Shown: positions 17,951-30,125, numbered from the stretch's first letter. The stretch: 64,000 bases of DNA from Symbiodinium natans (GCA_905221605.1 CAJNDS010002464.1:36001-100000), one strand, 5' to 3'. Made by a program: numbers and translations. The notes: generated by a model from the letters alone, not told the origin.

Positions 17951-18392
17951 GACCCTTCAATCCCCCTTTCCACTATTTTTTTCCCCCCCCCCCCCCGCCC
18001 GCGCCTCGCAGCAGTACGCCTCCCATGCCTGGAAGCGACTCACTCGGCTGCTACTCTCTGCGTGTTTAGGAACCTTACCAACACTGCACCCATACTGTGC
18101 AGTCTGCCACATACTCTGCTATACGGGCTTGGCTTCGCGAGTGAAACACCAAAATAAGGCCGGTCTTCATGCCTTCTTGTGTATTGGGCCTTCCCCACTC
18201 CCCCCCACTCCCCAGGATGTGTTTTGTGAGGACTTAGAATCCCCACAATCAAGCCGATAAAGGGCCTTGTTAAGGGGGGTTATGGCGTATAGCCCATCAT
18301 GGTTCCTTTGATGTTGCAACACGTGGCTTGAGCTGGAAACCGCCTCTTTGGTTGACAACCCAACAAACCCCGCCAGGGTGGTCGTTGCCAAC

Positions 18393-18522
18393 ATTTTAAC
18401 CCTAAACCCTAAACCCTAAACCTAAACCCTAAACCCTAAACCCTAAACCCTAAACCCTAAATCCTAAACCCTAAACCCTAAACCCTAAACCCTAAACCCT
18501 AAACCCTAAACCCCAACCCCAC
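18393..18522 (-). repeat. CCCTAAA heptamer array
   Basis: About 18 units of the telomere-type heptamer (TTTAGGG on the minus strand), the first of dozens. It is internal, flanked by unique DNA on both sides, so it is interstitial. Confidence 0.9.
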
Positions 18523-19867
18523 AAACGATGGGGCGCTAAGCCACCGACATTGGTCACTCGAAACTCGCAGTTCTTGGTGGCACATTGCAGCACCTGGCGT
18601 GATGGACCGGTGAGTCCCCTGCCCTACTCTCCTTATGTTCTCATAGCCTTAGTGGGTCATATCATCATAAAGGGTGTATATATTCATATATAATATGACT
18701 CTTACTTAAAGAACCCCCTACTAAGGCAACTCAAACCGAAGTTTCCTGAAGAAGAACCCACCCACTAGCTGCGGGCAGTATGGACATCACTGAGTCGCTC
18801 TGAAGACGTAGCCCATGGCGTTTGTTTCCAGAGGACTTGGCACACGCAACCCCGAGGGTCAGCTGGCGTCAGGATGATCACAACCGATGAGAAGTCGTGA
18901 TGAGGTAGGAGATCCCCTTGCCCCTGACATTAGAGTATATGGGGGGGTGTGTTTAATACTGGGAGTTTAATATGTTGAGGGGATACTGGCAGTCATCAAT
19001 GAAGTCCTCCCGACGTGCTCCGCGGCCTCTTTGAGGCAAGCCGGGCATAAAGCAGGCAGCCCTCGTGAGCCACGTGCAAGGCGCGTTTTGGGTAGGCCAC
19101 CCTTCGTGATTTGGGTGGCATAATGGGGGGGGGGGGACAGACACACTGTCACTGAGTCACTTTCCGAACCGGCTGCCGGATATTTTCGGCAGCCAGAAAA
19201 GAGCGGAAACTGACTAAGCTAAGTCATACTTATGCCTACTTGGTAAGCGCACAGGGAGCGACCTGGGCTTTGCATCTGCAGCTGCTCTTTGGCCACACAT
19301 GCAGCTTCAGCGCGCTACCTCCTGCGACACCACCTGCCTTGCAGAAGACACGACTCACCACAAAAAACATCATGCTGTTCACATGTGGATAGTTTCTTAG
19401 CGGAGCTTTCTGTCTAGCGTCTGGCGGCAAGATCGTGTTATTGCCCAAGTGTGGTCGTCGTAAGCTAGAGCAGCTACCACGTCAACATGTGCCAGCGCCA
19501 GCCAAGTTGCACGCATATGTCGGAGAAGTCCTCCTCGGGTACCACATGCCGAGCCTTCCGCTTTGGCCTGAGAATGAACTAAGCATGACCAACCTCATGA
19601 GTGATCAGAATTATGATTGTTCTTGTTACTGGTACAATGGCTCTTGTTCGTACTATTGCTATTACTACCTGTACTAATTACTGATTTATACTTGGGTGTT
19701 GGTGGCTCGTGGCTCCGCACCTGGGAGTTTTCAGGCGCGAGGGAGTTCCCGCGCGAGCAGCCCATGGTCGAATCCGCGGCGACGACGGCCGCTGCAGCTT
19801 CCAGATGGCCAAGCCTTGAAGCGGACGTGGCGCACGAAAGCATTTCCTGTGGCCCTACAGAGCACAC
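18523..19867. other. Unique sequence without recognisable gene
   Basis: About 1.3 kb with only short overlapping ORFs on both strands and a poly-G run near 19126-19137. I see no domain. It ends at a short heptamer array at 19868-19948. Confidence 0.5.
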
Positions 19868-20100
19868 ACACCCTAAACCCTAAACCCTGAATCCCAAACC
19901 CCCAAAGCCCTAAACCCTAAACCCTAAGCCCTAAACCCTAAACCCTCCACGTCTTACCATGTAACCGAGCACCCTCAGAGCTGCAAGCAAACTCACTCGG
20001 CGCCTGCACTGGTGTGTCGGCCAAAGACCTCGAGAGTGGAGGGGGGGGAAAGCAAACTAGAAGAGGGATGGCCCGAAAGCATCGATTTGCCGTGTGTTAA

Positions 20101-20345
20101 CTCCATGCACTTGACTCTTTGCACTCGAACTGTATGCACTTTGACAAGCGTTTGCACGTATATGGTTGCATACTCACTTGTATACTGCACTTGTATACTG
20201 GACGTATGCACTTGAACTGCATGGCATTCAAGTGTGTTGAGTTGAATGCCATGCACTTGTGGTCAACTCTATAAACTTCATTGGAATTCTCTACATATGA
20301 GGTTAACGGACTTGAACTCGACACTGTTGAACTCAATGCACTTGA
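20101..20345. repeat. Degenerate ATGCACTTGAACT-type repeat
   Basis: Loosely repeated TGCACTTG/AACT words, related in composition to the cleaner 14-bp satellite at 21693-21978. Confidence 0.55.
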
Positions 20346-20387
20346 GCAAGTGTAGGAACATGACTTGCATGCACCCGACTCGGCTTT

Positions 20388-20585
20388 ATTTGCGAGGTTT
20401 GCGGGCGCTCGGAATTCCGCTTCCATGCTATTTGCGATATTTTCAAGCATGCGGAATTCCGCTTCCATGATATTTGTGAGGTTTTCGCGCACGCGGAACT
20501 CCGCTTCCATGCTATTTGCGAGGTTTTCAAGCATGCGGAATTCCGCTTCCATGTTTTTTGCGATGTTGCTGGGCACGCGGAATGC
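20388..20585. repeat. 42-bp tandem repeat, about 4.7 copies
   Basis: Units start near 20388, 20430, 20472, 20514 and 20556, with core CGGAATTCCGCTTCCATG. Because 42 is divisible by three, both strands stay open. The minus strand reads as 14-residue units (MEAEFRMLENLANS) that look helical. The unit may be a coding repeat, but no longer gene is seen around it. Confidence 0.75.
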
Positions 20586-21055
20586 GTACTACGTTTGTAC
20601 TACAAAAGTCGACTGTCCAGCCACGGAAGCTCCGGGCATCCCCGGCGTGCTACATTTTACTACAAAAAGTCGACTTTCCAGCCACTGAAGCTCCGGGCGT
20701 CCGCGGCGTACTACGTTTGTACTACAAAAGTCGACTTTCCAGCCACGGAAGCTCCGGGTGTCCCCAGCGTACTACGTCTGTACCTTAAAAATCGACTTTC
20801 CAGCCACTGAAGCTCCGGGCGTCCGCGGCGTACTACGTTTGTACTACAAAAGTCGACTTTCCAGCCACGGAAGCTCCGGGTGTCCCCAGCGTACTACGTC
20901 TGTACCTTAAAAATCGACTTTCCAGCCACTGAAGCTCCGGGCGTCCGCGGCGTACTACGTTTGTACTACAAAAGTCGACTTTCCAGCCACGGAAGTCCCC
21001 GGCGCACTACGTCTGTACTACAAACGTCGACTTCCCAGCTACGTCGGAGTACTAC
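20584..21055. repeat. 61-bp satellite, about 8 copies
   Basis: Units begin with GCGTACTACG at 20584, 20645, 20706, 20767, 20828, 20889 and 20950, plus a shorter copy at 21002. Two variants (one with TTTGTACTACAAAAG, one with TCTGTACCTTAAAAA) partly alternate, giving a higher-order period of about 122 bp. Confidence 0.85.
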
Positions 21056-21059
21056 AAAG

Positions 21060-21545
21060 GACGTTCGGTCACAAAGAAAACGCAAAAACACGACGGTTTT
21101 GGCACCGCAACCACGCGGAAACCCTTTGTTGTCAAAAAATGCAAAAACACGAGGGTTTTGGCACCGCGCCAACGCCGAAACCCGCAGAGGGTTGACGCGG
21201 ACACGAAAAAATGTGCAAAAAACGACGGCGATTGCCCGCAGAGGGTTGTCCGCGGCCAGAAAGAAACGTAAAAAAACGACGGTTGTAGCACCGCGACCCG
21301 GCGATTACCCGCAGAGGGTTGTCCGCGGCCAGAAAGAAACGTAAAAAAACGACGGTTGTAGCACCGCGACCACGCCGAAACCCGCAGAGGGTTGTCCGCG
21401 CACAGCAAGAAACGTCAAAAAACGATGGTTTTAGCACGGCGACCATGCCGAAACCCGCAGAGGGTTGTCCGCGCACAGCAAGAAACGTCAGAAACGACGG
21501 TTTTAGCACCGCGACCACGCCGAAACCCGCAGAGGATTGCAATCC
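21060..21545. repeat. About 73-bp satellite, 6-7 copies
   Basis: CCCGCAGAGGGTTG recurs near 21180, 21235, 21307, 21381, 21454 and 21526, with an AAACGACGG block between. Spacing is 55 and then 72-74 bases. It directly follows the 61-bp satellite. Confidence 0.8.
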
Positions 21546-21692
21546 CGATTGACGACGTCAACCCAGCCCGCCGCCTTAAAAAGAGTAATTTTAATTAAGA
21601 AATGTAGGACTGGGTACGAAGGTCTACCAAATTCTACCAAAATCTCAAAAATTCTATTAAATTGTTTAAATTGTACGAAAATCTCGTGAATT

Positions 21693-21978
21693 ATACTCTA
21701 TGCACTTCACTCTATGCACTTAACTCTGCGCACTTCACTCTATGCACATCACTCTATGCACTTAACTCTGCGCACTTCACTCTATGCACTTGACTCTCTA
21801 CACTTCACTCTATGCACTTCACTCTATGCACTTAACTCTTTGCACTTCACTCTATGCACTTGACTCTATGCACTTGACTCTCTACACTGCACTCAATGCA
21901 CTCCACTCTATGCACTTAACTCTATGCACTTCACTCTATGTACTTAACTCTATGCACTTGACTCCATGCGCTTCAGTC
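21693..21978. repeat. 14-bp satellite (CACTCTATGCACTT), about 20 copies
   Basis: Tandem units with scattered substitutions (TATG/TGCG/TTTG; CACTT/CACAT). The long plus-strand ORF across it is a by-product. Confidence 0.85.
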
Positions 21979-22339
21979 TGTGTTGTTGGGTCAGAGGGCT
22001 CCGCACGGAAGAACCCTTCGCGATGCTTTAGGGAAAACTGCAACACCGAAGCTACAAAAAGCATAACAACATAGCAATAGATACGAACAGAATACTGTAA
22101 CAACAGGATGATCTAATATGTTACCAGAATACTACAGTACCGTTACTGTAACAACAGAAAAACCTAACAAGATAATGAATCTGCCCGTAGAATACTGTCA
22201 TAATTCAGTACGAAAAAGACAGAATAGCCTAACAAGACAATAATCCCACTGGTCTCTTCCATTTGCTTAAGAACCCACCGAAAAAGTCTTCCTTTCAAGG
22301 GAAACATAGGGATGACAATGATCTTGTACTTACTTTTTT

Positions 22340-22510
22340 TTTGGGGGGGGGGGGGGGGTGCTTAAGCAAATAGCAGATATATAATGGGAAATCTTACACT
22401 AACAGTCCTTGGTAGGGATTATCATGGAAGGGTACGACAATCCCGATTAAGGGCTGTTCCTATCAGAAGGGAACATCCCAAGGTAGTTACATGGTTAGTA
22501 TGGAAAGGGT
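22340..22510. repeat. Foldback-element copy behind a poly-G run
   Basis: A T-tract and poly-G run (22335-22361) precede sequence with AACAGTCCTTGGTAGGGATTAT and its near-inverse ending GGGAACATCCCAA. This is the signature of the dispersed foldback family best seen at 58185-58272. Confidence 0.6.
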
Positions 22511-22629
22511 ATCCCTTATATACCCCTATTTCTACCCTAGGGCCCATACATCAGAACCCGTTTAAGGGACCATATTAAGGGCCAAGATACAAAGGGGGCC
22601 AAGATACAAATGGGGGTTTACGAAATAGG

Positions 22630-22705
22630 GGATCCCAACATAGACCCCCAAATAGTAGGATCCCTTGATAATAGGGACCCCAATAAGGTACCCCTAATTT
22701 CTGAA
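22630..22705. repeat. Dispersed repeat (CCCCAAATAGTAGGATCCC... family)
   Basis: Contains ATAGACCCCCAAATAGTAGG, then GATAATAGGGACCCC and AAGGTACCCCTAATTTC. Related copies lie at 43618-43745 (two in tandem), 48290-48362 and 50405-50475, often next to heptamer arrays. Confidence 0.6.
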
Positions 22706-23690
22706 ACCCTAAACCCTAAACCCTAAACCCCAAACCCTCAACCCGCAACCCTAAACCCTAAACCCTAAACCCTAAACCCTAAACCCTAAACGCTAAGGAG
22801 TTCAAGAGAGCTCTAGAGCTGGTGCCTTCCAGAGGGAGGAGAGGCCGATGCGCTCGGTCTTCGCGGCACCTCCGGGGCCTCACGCTTAAAGGACCGGGAG
22901 GGTTTAGGGCATAAACGGTTTAGGGTTTAGGGTATAGGGTTTGGGGTTTAGGGTTTGGGGTTTAGGGTTTAGGGTTTCGGGTTTGGGGTTTCGGGTTTAG
23001 GGTTTAGGGTTAGGGTTTAGGGTTTGAGGGCGGCGCGAGGACAAAACAGCACAGGGTGTAGGGTTTAGGGTTCAGGGTTGAGGGTGTTGCTTGCCCTAAC
23101 TTGCACTTGTCCGACTTAGCCCCTGCAATCTCTCCACCCTCTCCCTCAACTGCATGCCAGAATGCCACCCTAAACCCTAAACCCTAAACCCTAAACCCGC
23201 AACATGGAACGCCGCCTCGAAGGCTGGAATTCTTGCCGGCGCTCGCCAGCGACGTCTTGGAGCTGCTGCTTTGTGGCCGGCCTTGGCAGAGATATGTCCC
23301 AACCACCAAAAAGGCAATTGCCAACCCTAAGCCCTCAACCCCAGACCCCTAAACCCTAAACCCTAAGCCCTCAACCCCAAACCCTAAACCCTAAACCCCA
23401 AGCCCTCAGCCCTAAACCCCTGAAACCTCAACCCGCAAACCCGCAACCCCCACCGAGGGCAGGGCAAGTTGGAGGGGAGAGTGATCGCTTGGCCCGGTGG
23501 CTCCTGTTCACCGGCTTGCCCTGGAGAACAACCTGAGCAGGGCTCCAAGGGCTAAAGGGCGCAATCTTGGGCTTAGGGTTTAGGGTTTAGGGCTTGGAGT
23601 TGGGTTTAATTAATTAGGGTTCAGGGTTCAGGGTTCAGGGTTCAGGGTTTAGGGTTTAGGGTTTAGGGTTTAGGGTTTAGGAGAACAACC
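22705..23690. repeat. Mosaic of heptamer arrays in both orientations
   Basis: CCCTAAA blocks at 22705-22795, 23168-23200 and 23330-23450 alternate with TTTAGGG blocks at 22905-23030, 23050-23090 and 23570-23680. Short unique islands sit between them. The island near 23220-23290 reads on the minus strand as a coiled-coil-like KQQLQDVAGERRQEFQ. Confidence 0.75.
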
Positions 23691-24624
23691 TTATCAGGGC
23701 TCCGATTTTGGGCTCCCAGGGCTGTAAGAGTGCAATCTTGAGTTCAGGGCTTGGGGTTTGGGGTTTGGGGTTTAGGGTTTAGGGTTCAGGGTTTAGGAGT
23801 GGAATGGAACGAACCGGCGACCCGGCCCAACCTGCATGCGCACGTCGTGCTTGCTCATGTTCTTCCTGGGCAGAAACGGGCGCAAAGAACGTCTCAAATA
23901 TCTATATGGGTGGCTGTCACGAATTATGATCCCTTTTGGGGTACCCTAAAATATTAGGTGCCGTATTATAATCGGATGACCGTAAAGAAGCAAATTTAGA
24001 TACAGATTCCTGGACTCACAGCCACATCAGCACCCTGATAAGAACATAACTTGACAACACTTGCTGAATAAACAAAAGCACAGACCATGTACTTAGCTTG
24101 GCTTCCCACTAACCATATTCTGATGTTTTTTTGGGTTAATTAATGTTAACCTAGTATTACTAAAGCCCCTAACATTAAAGGGGGGGTGGGGTTTATTATT
24201 ACTAGGTCAACATTAGATAATTTATAGGGGAACCTTGAAGGGTACCACTGGGCTACCAAGTCATAATGAAAAAACGCTGACCCTGCTCCGAAGCCCAGGC
24301 GTCTTCTCCGCCAGAAGCTCCAAGGCCACTTCGAAGGCAATCACATCAATGGTGCGTTGGCCTGGAAGCCCCCTAAACCCTAAACCCTAAAACCCTAAAA
24401 CCCTAAACCCTAAAGCCCTAAAGCCCTAAACCCTAAACCCTAAACGGAAGTTTTTGGGGAATTCGGGGAGCCTCCCCCCTCAGAAAAGTCTACAAGTGAC
24501 CCACCTCGCGCACACGGGCGGAAGGACCCGAAGACCGAAAGCTAAACCCTAAACCCTAGACCCTAGACCCTAAACCCTAAACCCTAAACCATCAACCCTA
24601 AACCCTAAACCCTCTGAACCAGCC

Positions 24625-24705
24625 GGCCTTTGCGCCTGACGCGGGTGTCACAGAAGATGAGGTCGACGGCTGCAGGGTTCAGGGTTGGGCCCAGCAGCTC
24701 ACAGT
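24625..24705 (-). CDS. Exon-like island, EF-hand protein relative
   Basis: Minus-strand open island after a CAG acceptor: DCELLGPTLNPAAVDLIFCD followed by TRVRRKGRL. The LxxxLNPxxxxxxxxF pattern resembles the helix exons at 28180 and 32869, so it may be a further paralogue. Borders approximate. Confidence 0.4.
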
Positions 24706-24725
24706 CCTGACCATGGGTGCCACCG

Positions 24726-24851
24726 TTAGGGTTTAGGGTTTAGGGTTTAGGGTTTAGGGTTTAGGGCTTAGGGTTTAGGGTTTAGGGTTTAGGGTTTAGG
24801 GTTTAGGGTTTAGGGTTTAGGGTTTAGGGTTTAGGGTTTAGGGTTTAGGGT
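24726..24851 (+). repeat. TTTAGGG array
   Basis: About 18 heptamers, nearly perfect. Confidence 0.9.
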
Positions 24852-25242
24852 CCATGTGAGTAACTACAATTTCAGGCATTTGCGGACCTCACAGAGTCGC
24901 TGGAAGCTCGTTCCATCCAGCTCCGCACGGCCAGCCCCACCTCACGGCACCCACTCTTGCGGGCAGAGATGCTCCAAATGAGGGTTTAGGGTTTAGGGTT
25001 TAGGGTTTAGGGTTTAGGTCCTAGAATTAGGCAGTACGGCACCTTTTTTAACAAAGAGAGACAGAGAGAGAGAGAGAAGGGACAGCAGGGACCCGAACTT
25101 AGAGAACTGCCCACAAGCAAAGTTCGGGGTCCCGCCCAGTCTTACGGTCTAGTGCTGTCTGATAAAATGTTCGGGTCCTGCGTAGCCCTAAACCCTAAAC
25201 CCTAAACCCTAAACCCGAAACCCGAAACCCGAAACCCCGCTG

Positions 25243-25325
25243 CCGAGGTGCAGAAGTTGTAGAAGGCGGCTTCCAGGCCATCGCTATCACTGGGCGCCAG
25301 TATGGCCTTGGCCTTCTCAATCTCT
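25243..25325 (-). CDS. Exon-like island (EIEKAKAILAPSDSDG...)
   Basis: The minus strand reads EIEKAKAILAPSDSDGLEAA followed by FYNFCTSAAG, protein-like and partly EF-hand-like (DSDG). Heptamer arrays flank it on both sides. Borders and phase not established. Confidence 0.4.
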
Positions 25326-25469
25326 CCTCAGGAGACTCCACGGGGTTTAGGGTTTAGGGTTCAGGGTTCAGGGTTCAGGGTTCAGGGTTCAGGGTTTAGG
25401 GTTTAGGGTTTAGGGTATCTCTCCTTAAGACTCCACCACAGCGAGGGGTCGCTCTTGAAATACGACTTG

Positions 25470-25565
25470 GCGGATTCCCCCCTTAACCTAACAGTCCTTA
25501 ACTAGGGATGGTACCCCCTATTGTAATCCCTGTTTAGGGAACATCCCAAAATATGATGCTTTAGA
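25470..25565. repeat. Foldback-element copy
   Basis: CCTAACAGTCCTTAACTAGGG is followed by TTGTAATCCCTGTTTAGGG and AACATCCCAAA, matching the family seen at 58185-58272. Confidence 0.55.
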
Positions 25566-25672
25566 CCCCCTGCCAAAGGCCATCGACCAAAACCTTGGGC
25601 CAATATTGGGCTCATCGAGGGTTTCGGGTTTATGGTATAGGGTTTCGGGTTTAGTGGGTTTAGGGTTTAGGG

Positions 25673-26035
25673 TTTAAGTCTAGGGTTTAGGGTTTAGGGT
25701 TTAGGGTTTAGGGTTTAGGGTTTAGGGTTTAGGGTTTAGGGTTTAGGGTTTAGGGTTTAGGGTTTAGGGTTTAGGGCCTTTAGGGCCATTGGGCCAAGGG
25801 GGCGGTTGCCAGCCCCGGTCTTGATCCAGCTGGCGAACTCATCGAAGGACACGTTGCCATCCCCGGAGGCATCCAGGCTGACACCTTAGGACTGGGTTTG
25901 GGGTTTCGGGTTTCGGGATTAGGGTTTAGGGTTTAGGGGTTTAGGGTTTAGGGTTTAGGGATTAGGGTTTAGGGTTTAGGGTTTAGGGTTTTGGGGTTTA
26001 GGGTTTAGGGTTTAGGGTTTAGGGTTCAGGGGGGG
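25673..26035 (+). repeat. TTTAGGG arrays around an EF-hand exon
   Basis: Arrays at 25673-25778 and 25915-26030 flank the exon at 25814-25877, so the exon sits between two heptamer-filled introns. Confidence 0.85.
25814..25877 (-). CDS. EF-hand exon
   Basis: 64 bases between a GTGTCAG acceptor and a GC donor. It encodes LDASGDGNVSFDEFASWIKT, a full EF-hand loop (D-x-S-x-D-x-N-x-S-x-x-E) plus the exiting helix. The EF...WxKTG ending matches the terminal exon at 32019-32081. Confidence 0.75.
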
Positions 26036-26040
26036 GGGGG

Positions 26041-26700
26041 GCGTCACGGAAGTATCGCGGTCAAGCTCAGGTGTTGCTGAGCTTCCGGCAAACGTTCCGC
26101 ACCTTGACACTCTCTCTGATTCCACTCCGCAAAAGAACTTGCAGTAGGAAATGCTAGGTTTTTAATGAAACTCTCATCTTCTCCTGCACAGTGTAAAGAA
26201 CAAGTGCAGAGAACCAGCGCCTGCCACACATTCTCGCACGACAGGGAAGCTTCATGTTGGCTGTACACGACATGAGAACAGTGCTGCCGCTCACTTCTGA
26301 ACATACTCCCGCGTCATGGTGTTTCAAGACATTGGGTCCGTTTCTTGGGCCAGAGGTATTTCAGAGGGGACAGGTTGAGCACTAGCAGATTTATTGGCCC
26401 CAGGAGGTTCATGCGCAGATATCTGTGGTGTTCATGGCGGACTCCTGCCCGCACATGCCAGCGCAAAGAATGGCGCAAGGTATCTATCTCCATCGGATTC
26501 TTTGAGTGCTTCCAGGGCCAGTGGCAACGCAGTTCTGTTGATTTCTCTGTCCTATTTCGGCCTTGCCAACTGCCTTGGGCCTGGAAACCTTTCAGCGTTT
26601 TCTTTCATGTCACCCTTCATGGGCGCAAAGAGCTCGATGAGTACAACCAGGCGTAGTGACTAAACACTTAAGGCGTGGCAAGCAAGGTGCGCCAAAAAAG
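26041..26700. other. Unique sequence without recognisable gene
   Basis: About 650 bases between a poly-G run and a CCCTAAA array (26704-26826). Short ORFs exist on both strands; none shows a domain I recognise. Confidence 0.45.
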
Positions 26701-27464
26701 TATAAACCCTAAACCCTAAACCCTAACCCCTAACCCCTAAACCCTAAACCCTAAACCCTAAACCCTAAACCCTAAACCCTAAACCCTAACCCTAAACCTA
26801 AACCCTAAACCCTAAACCCTAAAAACCTCGGAGTGAGTTCCCCCACCTCTTCGCTCGTGAGGGAGCCCAAGTTTTGGAGTGCTTTCGCCAACTCCTGAGG
26901 TGAAATCGCAGGACCCTCTAAAAGAAAAAAAGGGTTTTAGAGTTTAGGGTTTAGGGTTTAGGGTTTAGGGTTTAGGGTTTAGGGTTTAGGGTTTAGGGTT
27001 TAGGGTTTGGGGCTTAGGGTTTAGGGACAACGGGGAGGGGGGGGGGGGGGGGGAGGAGGCGGATCGTTCCATGCAGACATAGTGTCTGCAAATCCTGCAT
27101 TGAGCCCACAGGAAGGCATTGATGGTGTACGGAGGCATGCGTAACAGATCTGGAATTCTGAGATTGGATTAGAGAAATCCGGAAATAGGACTCCAGAAAA
27201 AAGCCTACACGGTCAACGTCAAGCCCTGGGCCCCTGGGCAGTGCAATCAACTCCAGCGGCTCTAAGGCCTCTAAGGGGTCCAGGGCTACACTCAGGAACA
27301 ACAGATCGCAAAGCATCTTACGTTGCTTTGCATGACGGAGACGACGGCGATCGAGTATGAAGGGGCCCGAAACCCAACCAGCACACACACGCAGACAAAG
27401 AGTCACTCCTCTGCACAGTCTGAAAGATGAAAGAGCAGATGCAACAAGAACTCGACCAGAAGTC

Positions 27465-27512
27465 CTGCATGTCGAGACATCCCTCGCCATCCGTGTCGTA
27501 CTTGTCGAAGGT
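27465..27512 (-). CDS. EF-hand exon
   Basis: 48 bases, phase 0 at both ends, acceptor CAG and donor GA. It encodes TFDKYDTDGEGCLDMQ, with D-T-D-G-E-G-C-L-D as the calcium loop. It lies in the same gene model as the exons at 28180 and 28915. Confidence 0.7.
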
Positions 27513-27711
27513 CTGCCTGCCACGACATGTTGTCCAGAGAGAGCCCCAAACCCTAAAGCCTAAACCTGAAAATCTCCTCAAAAAGCTGCATTCCCCCCCC
27601 CCCCCCCCCACTCCCCTGAGAGATGAGGGGCTCACCTGATTCGCTGCTCCCACCTCAAGCCGGTGTTCGCCAGGATGGCCTGCAAAAAAACAGACATGGT
27701 CATTATACAGG

Positions 27712-27739
27712 TAAGAGTAAGAGTAAGAGTGAGAGTGAG

Positions 27740-27778
<39 letters not shown>

Positions 27779-27782
27779 AAGA
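27712..27782 (+). repeat. GTGAGA hexamer microsatellite
   Basis: About eleven GAGAGT/GTAAGA-type units. Confidence 0.85.
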
Positions 27783-28179
27783 ACATTCTGATGATCTTCC
27801 AAAAGCGTAAGACGGCAGCTCTCTATCATGGCTTTCGCAAGCCGCCGTCCTTCTTGACATAGATGGCTCTCTCCCCTCCCTTCCGAATCCATGCCTCAGG
27901 CAATCTCAGGTTTCCCAATTGGACAAAGCTGGTTGCGAAAAAAAGGAAGCAAAAAGGACGTGACAGATGCACACTCAAGGCAAAGTTTTCCCTCTCGTCG
28001 CTCTTTATCCAACTACCAGAGTCCAGTCGCCATGAACTCCGGACGCGAAACTCTCTGGTCGCCACCTCAGGACTCGAGAACTGCTGTGAAACGAGCTTCC
28101 CACACGAACAGCACCCAAAAAAAAAGCTCGAAAAGCCGCTGACCACAGAAATTCCCTGGGTGCTCTCCGAGTCCTTGGC

Positions 28180-28259
28180 CGGTGTCTAGCTCGTGGAGCA
28201 GCTCCTTTATCTCTTTGATGTTGAAGGATGGGCTCAAGACCCGAAAGACCCGGGACATC
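28180..28259 (-). CDS. EF-hand protein exon (linker helix)
   Basis: 80 bases encoding MSRVFRVLSPSFNIKEIKEL and then LHELDT. Acceptor GAG, donor GC. Joined to the exon at 28915-28943 it restores a continuous EF-hand F-helix and linker in phase. The V(F/L)RxLxPxF core matches the exon at 32869-32916. Confidence 0.7.
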
Positions 28260-28914
28260 CTCGGCAGTCTCATGCAGAGTCAAGAAGAAACCTCGTGGGG
28301 TATGACTAGTACCAGTAGTGCTGCTTTTTTAATAGCTCTTGCCCATTCTTACGACTATTACTAATGGAACTGGTATTCAGCAGCTACTGCTACGTACCGA
28401 CGACGAGGACGGGGACGGGGACGGGGACGAGGACGAGGCCGAGGACGAGGACGAGGAGTATACGAGAATTATTATTATCACCACGCGCAAAGGAGAACCC
28501 GATGGGAGAGTTGTTTTCTGCATGAGCTTGAAGCCACTGAGTGGCTGCAAGCCACAAACGCTCTCTCACCATTGGGTTTGTAGTAAGATTAGAGTACTGG
28601 AACCGACGTAAAACATTACTGTCTTTTTTCCCCCCGTCATTTCCCGAGCAGAGCAGGGGGGAGGGGGGGGGGGGGGCCCCTAAAAACCCTAAACCCTGGC
28701 GGGGGCATGGTGGAGGTATCAGCCGGGTACTGTGGCCACCCCCGAAAATGCGCTCGTGCCCATCTCTCGCACGCCTCTACTCGTGGGCCTAAACCCTCAA
28801 CCCTAAACCCGCAACCCTCAACCCCAAACCCTAAACCCGCAACCAAAAACCCCACAAAAAAAATGAAAATAAACCTGGGAGTACGACTCACTTGACGTCT
28901 TGCAGCTTGGCGGC

Positions 28915-28943
28915 TCTTCGAGGTCCAAGTTCCCATTGCCGTC
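28915..28943 (-). CDS. EF-hand micro-exon
   Basis: 29 bases after a CGATAG acceptor, ending in a GC donor. It encodes DGNGNLDLE plus two bases of the next Glu, the second half of a calcium loop. The preceding exon with the first loop residues was not found. Confidence 0.65.
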
Positions 28944-29300
28944 CTATCGGAACTGCACAAATCAGGGTTTAGGGTTTAGGGTTTAAGGTTAGGGTTTAGG
29001 GTTCCAGCTCTGATCCACCCACAAACAAGCCTTACCCGAATATGGAGGGTTTAGGGTTTGGGGCTCAGGGTTCCTTACCTTCTTTAAAGGGTTCTGATGT
29101 ACGGGCCTTCGGGTTGTACAGGATAGATAAGGGGGATTTAAGGGGTCCCCTTTTAAGGGCCCCATATTAAGGGACCGTGTAACTACCCTAAGAGTAAACC
29201 CAAATCAGACAAGTCCGCGCTGTGCCGCCACTGACGCACCCCCAAACAAAGTCTACTACCCACTGCTGCCGCTGTTCTCACTAATTTGCACAGCTGACCA

Positions 29301-29450
29301 CCCTAAACCCTAAACCCTAACCCTAAACCCTAAACCCTAAACCCTAAACCCTAAACCCTAAACCCTAAACCCTAAACCCTAAACCCTAAACCCTAAACCC
29401 TAAACCCTAAACCCTAAACCCTAAACCCTAACCCTAAACCCTAAACCCTC
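29301..29450 (-). repeat. CCCTAAA array
   Basis: About 21 heptamers, nearly perfect. Confidence 0.9.
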
Positions 29451-29609
29451 CTTGTCAAAGCGGCGGAAGACCTGTCAGTCAGTCTCTACGGTGGGGGCTT
29501 CGGCACGGGATGGTCTTTGACAGGGCTTAGGGCTTCGAGCTCAGGACGTGGGGGCATCGATGAAAACGAGTTTGAAGCTTCTTTCGTATCATTTTAAGTT
29601 TTAGGAATA

Positions 29610-29660
29610 CTTATAAATATATATATATATATATATACATGTATATATGTATATTTGTAA
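29610..29660. repeat. AT dinucleotide microsatellite
   Basis: TATATA tract with ATGTATATATG variants. Confidence 0.85.
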
Positions 29661-30125
29661 CTCGTGCATATCATAACGATAACAGATCATGCCATACGAA
29701 GATTCTCTATGATGATGTTGATCAGTGTAACCTTGCGATCGAGAGGATGATTGGGGGGGGGGTCATGATCGGGAGACAGTACTCATCTTGGGGCAAGCTT
29801 CCACGCTGACAACAAATTTGCGAACAAGAAAACCACGATTGCTGGGGCCCGTTCGCGCCCCACAACCCAAATCCCAAAACCGAAAATACGAAACACAAAC
29901 CACAAAAACCCCAAACACAAAACACTAAACCCTAAACCCTGAACCCTAAACCCTGAACCCTAAACCCTGAACCTAAACCCTGAACCCTAAACTGGCGAGA
30001 GCGCCGCAAACCATACTACCATGGGTTAGAAGTACAGTTATATGTATTTCCCATGCCCAGGCCCAGGACCGAATCTACGGGGCCTGAGCGAGGCCTGCCA
30101 GGGGCCTCCCATAGAGCCTCCTAAG

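Noticed and set aside
20584-21545. CRISPR array
   Set aside because: No constant repeat with unique spacers; whole units are similar, there are no cas genes, and the context is eukaryotic.
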